From Centropus unirufus (taxonomy: Eukaryota; Chordata; Aves; Cuculiformes; Centropidae), in the NCBI GenBank assembly GCA_013397695.1, contig VYZI01000124.1, positions 125,687 through 189,686 of the forward strand: 64,000 nucleotides of DNA, read 5' to 3'. The notes under the pieces were generated by a model, which saw only the letters and a list, made by a program, of their open reading frames with translations, was not told where the DNA came from and did no database searches. Each line of letters starts with the position of its first letter. Positions within the stretch are counted from its first letter, which is position 1. A program made the translations under genes and the position numbers. Positions 63,701-64,000 of this stretch are shown in pieces.

Positions 63701-64000
63701 TACTAATATTATTCTCATACTAAATCCAAAACAGCACTATACCAGCTACTAGGAAGAAAATTACCTCCATCCGAGCCAAAATCCGGACGAGTTGCAATTT
63801 TTAGGCAGATCCAAGGGCTGTCTTCATAGATTTATAATGATATAACTGTTATCCTCAGGTAGTCTATAAAAGAATGATGAAAAGTATATAATTATATGGT
63901 TTATCATAGCATGAATTAATTGTATGCTGGTAATTTCCTGTAATTTTTATAGAACATTAGGGAAGTTACTCATCTTCTTATTGAGCAGAAGTGTTTTTAA
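60776..64000. other. Non-coding AT-rich DNA, nothing recognised
   Basis: No coding or repeat signal recognised to the end of the window. Frames of 69 codons (61476-61685 plus) and 85 codons (62267-62524 minus) have no known motif. An A-rich stretch lies around 63240-63320. Confidence 0.55.

Overview
The window looks like a piece of a bird chromosome, or less likely another sauropsid's. It is AT-rich, has no compact gene arrangement, and its only recognisable interspersed repeats are chicken-repeat-1 (CR1) LINEs. Several CR1 copies end in the typical ATTCTATG octamer. CR1 as the main repeat, at low total density (roughly 3 kb of 64 kb), fits birds best, but species and chromosome cannot be read from the sequence. 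One ambiguous base (N) lies at 7326.

I can support no intact protein-coding gene, exon set, tRNA, rRNA or CRISPR array. Nearly all open frames are short (60-100 codons) and scattered over both strands, as expected by chance. The only protein similarity I recognise is to the CR1 ORF2 reverse transcriptase and its C-terminal part, and almost all of it is decayed. The window is therefore intergenic DNA or the inside of a long intron.

Layout. 1-17.8 kb: non-coding, with a possible conserved element near 0.7-0.9 kb, a 9-bp tandem repeat at 6.0 kb, a 12-bp perfect hairpin at 9.3 kb, a probable ancient MIR/CORE-type SINE at 13.6 kb and a strong minus-strand G-quadruplex motif at 15.7 kb. 17.8-29.4 kb: two minus-strand CR1 fragments (17.8 and 22.1 kb), a 152-codon open stretch of unknown meaning (20.0-20.5 kb), a hairpin (21.5 kb), small tandem duplications (23.7 and 24.6 kb), and a repeated AT-rich palindrome (25.65 and 26.64 kb). 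33.7-35.3 kb: the largest CR1 copy, plus strand, with a broken reverse transcriptase. 41-46.3 kb: an 18-bp tandem repeat, a dense block of regulatory-looking sequence (44.2-44.7 kb) and a polypyrimidine tract. 49.8-50.6 kb: a minus-strand CR1 bracketed by inverted CR1-tail motifs. 54.7-55.5 kb: two plus-strand CR1 3' ends, followed directly by the best conserved-element candidate (55.7-56.1 kb). 60.2-60.8 kb: an old plus-strand CR1.

The window gives no evidence of genes acting together. What could matter biologically is cis-regulatory: AT-rich blocks with clustered homeodomain-type (TAATTA), SOX and forkhead-like motifs, of the kind seen in gene deserts around developmental genes. That reading is an inference and needs a cross-species alignment to test. 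I found no convincing new biological system here.
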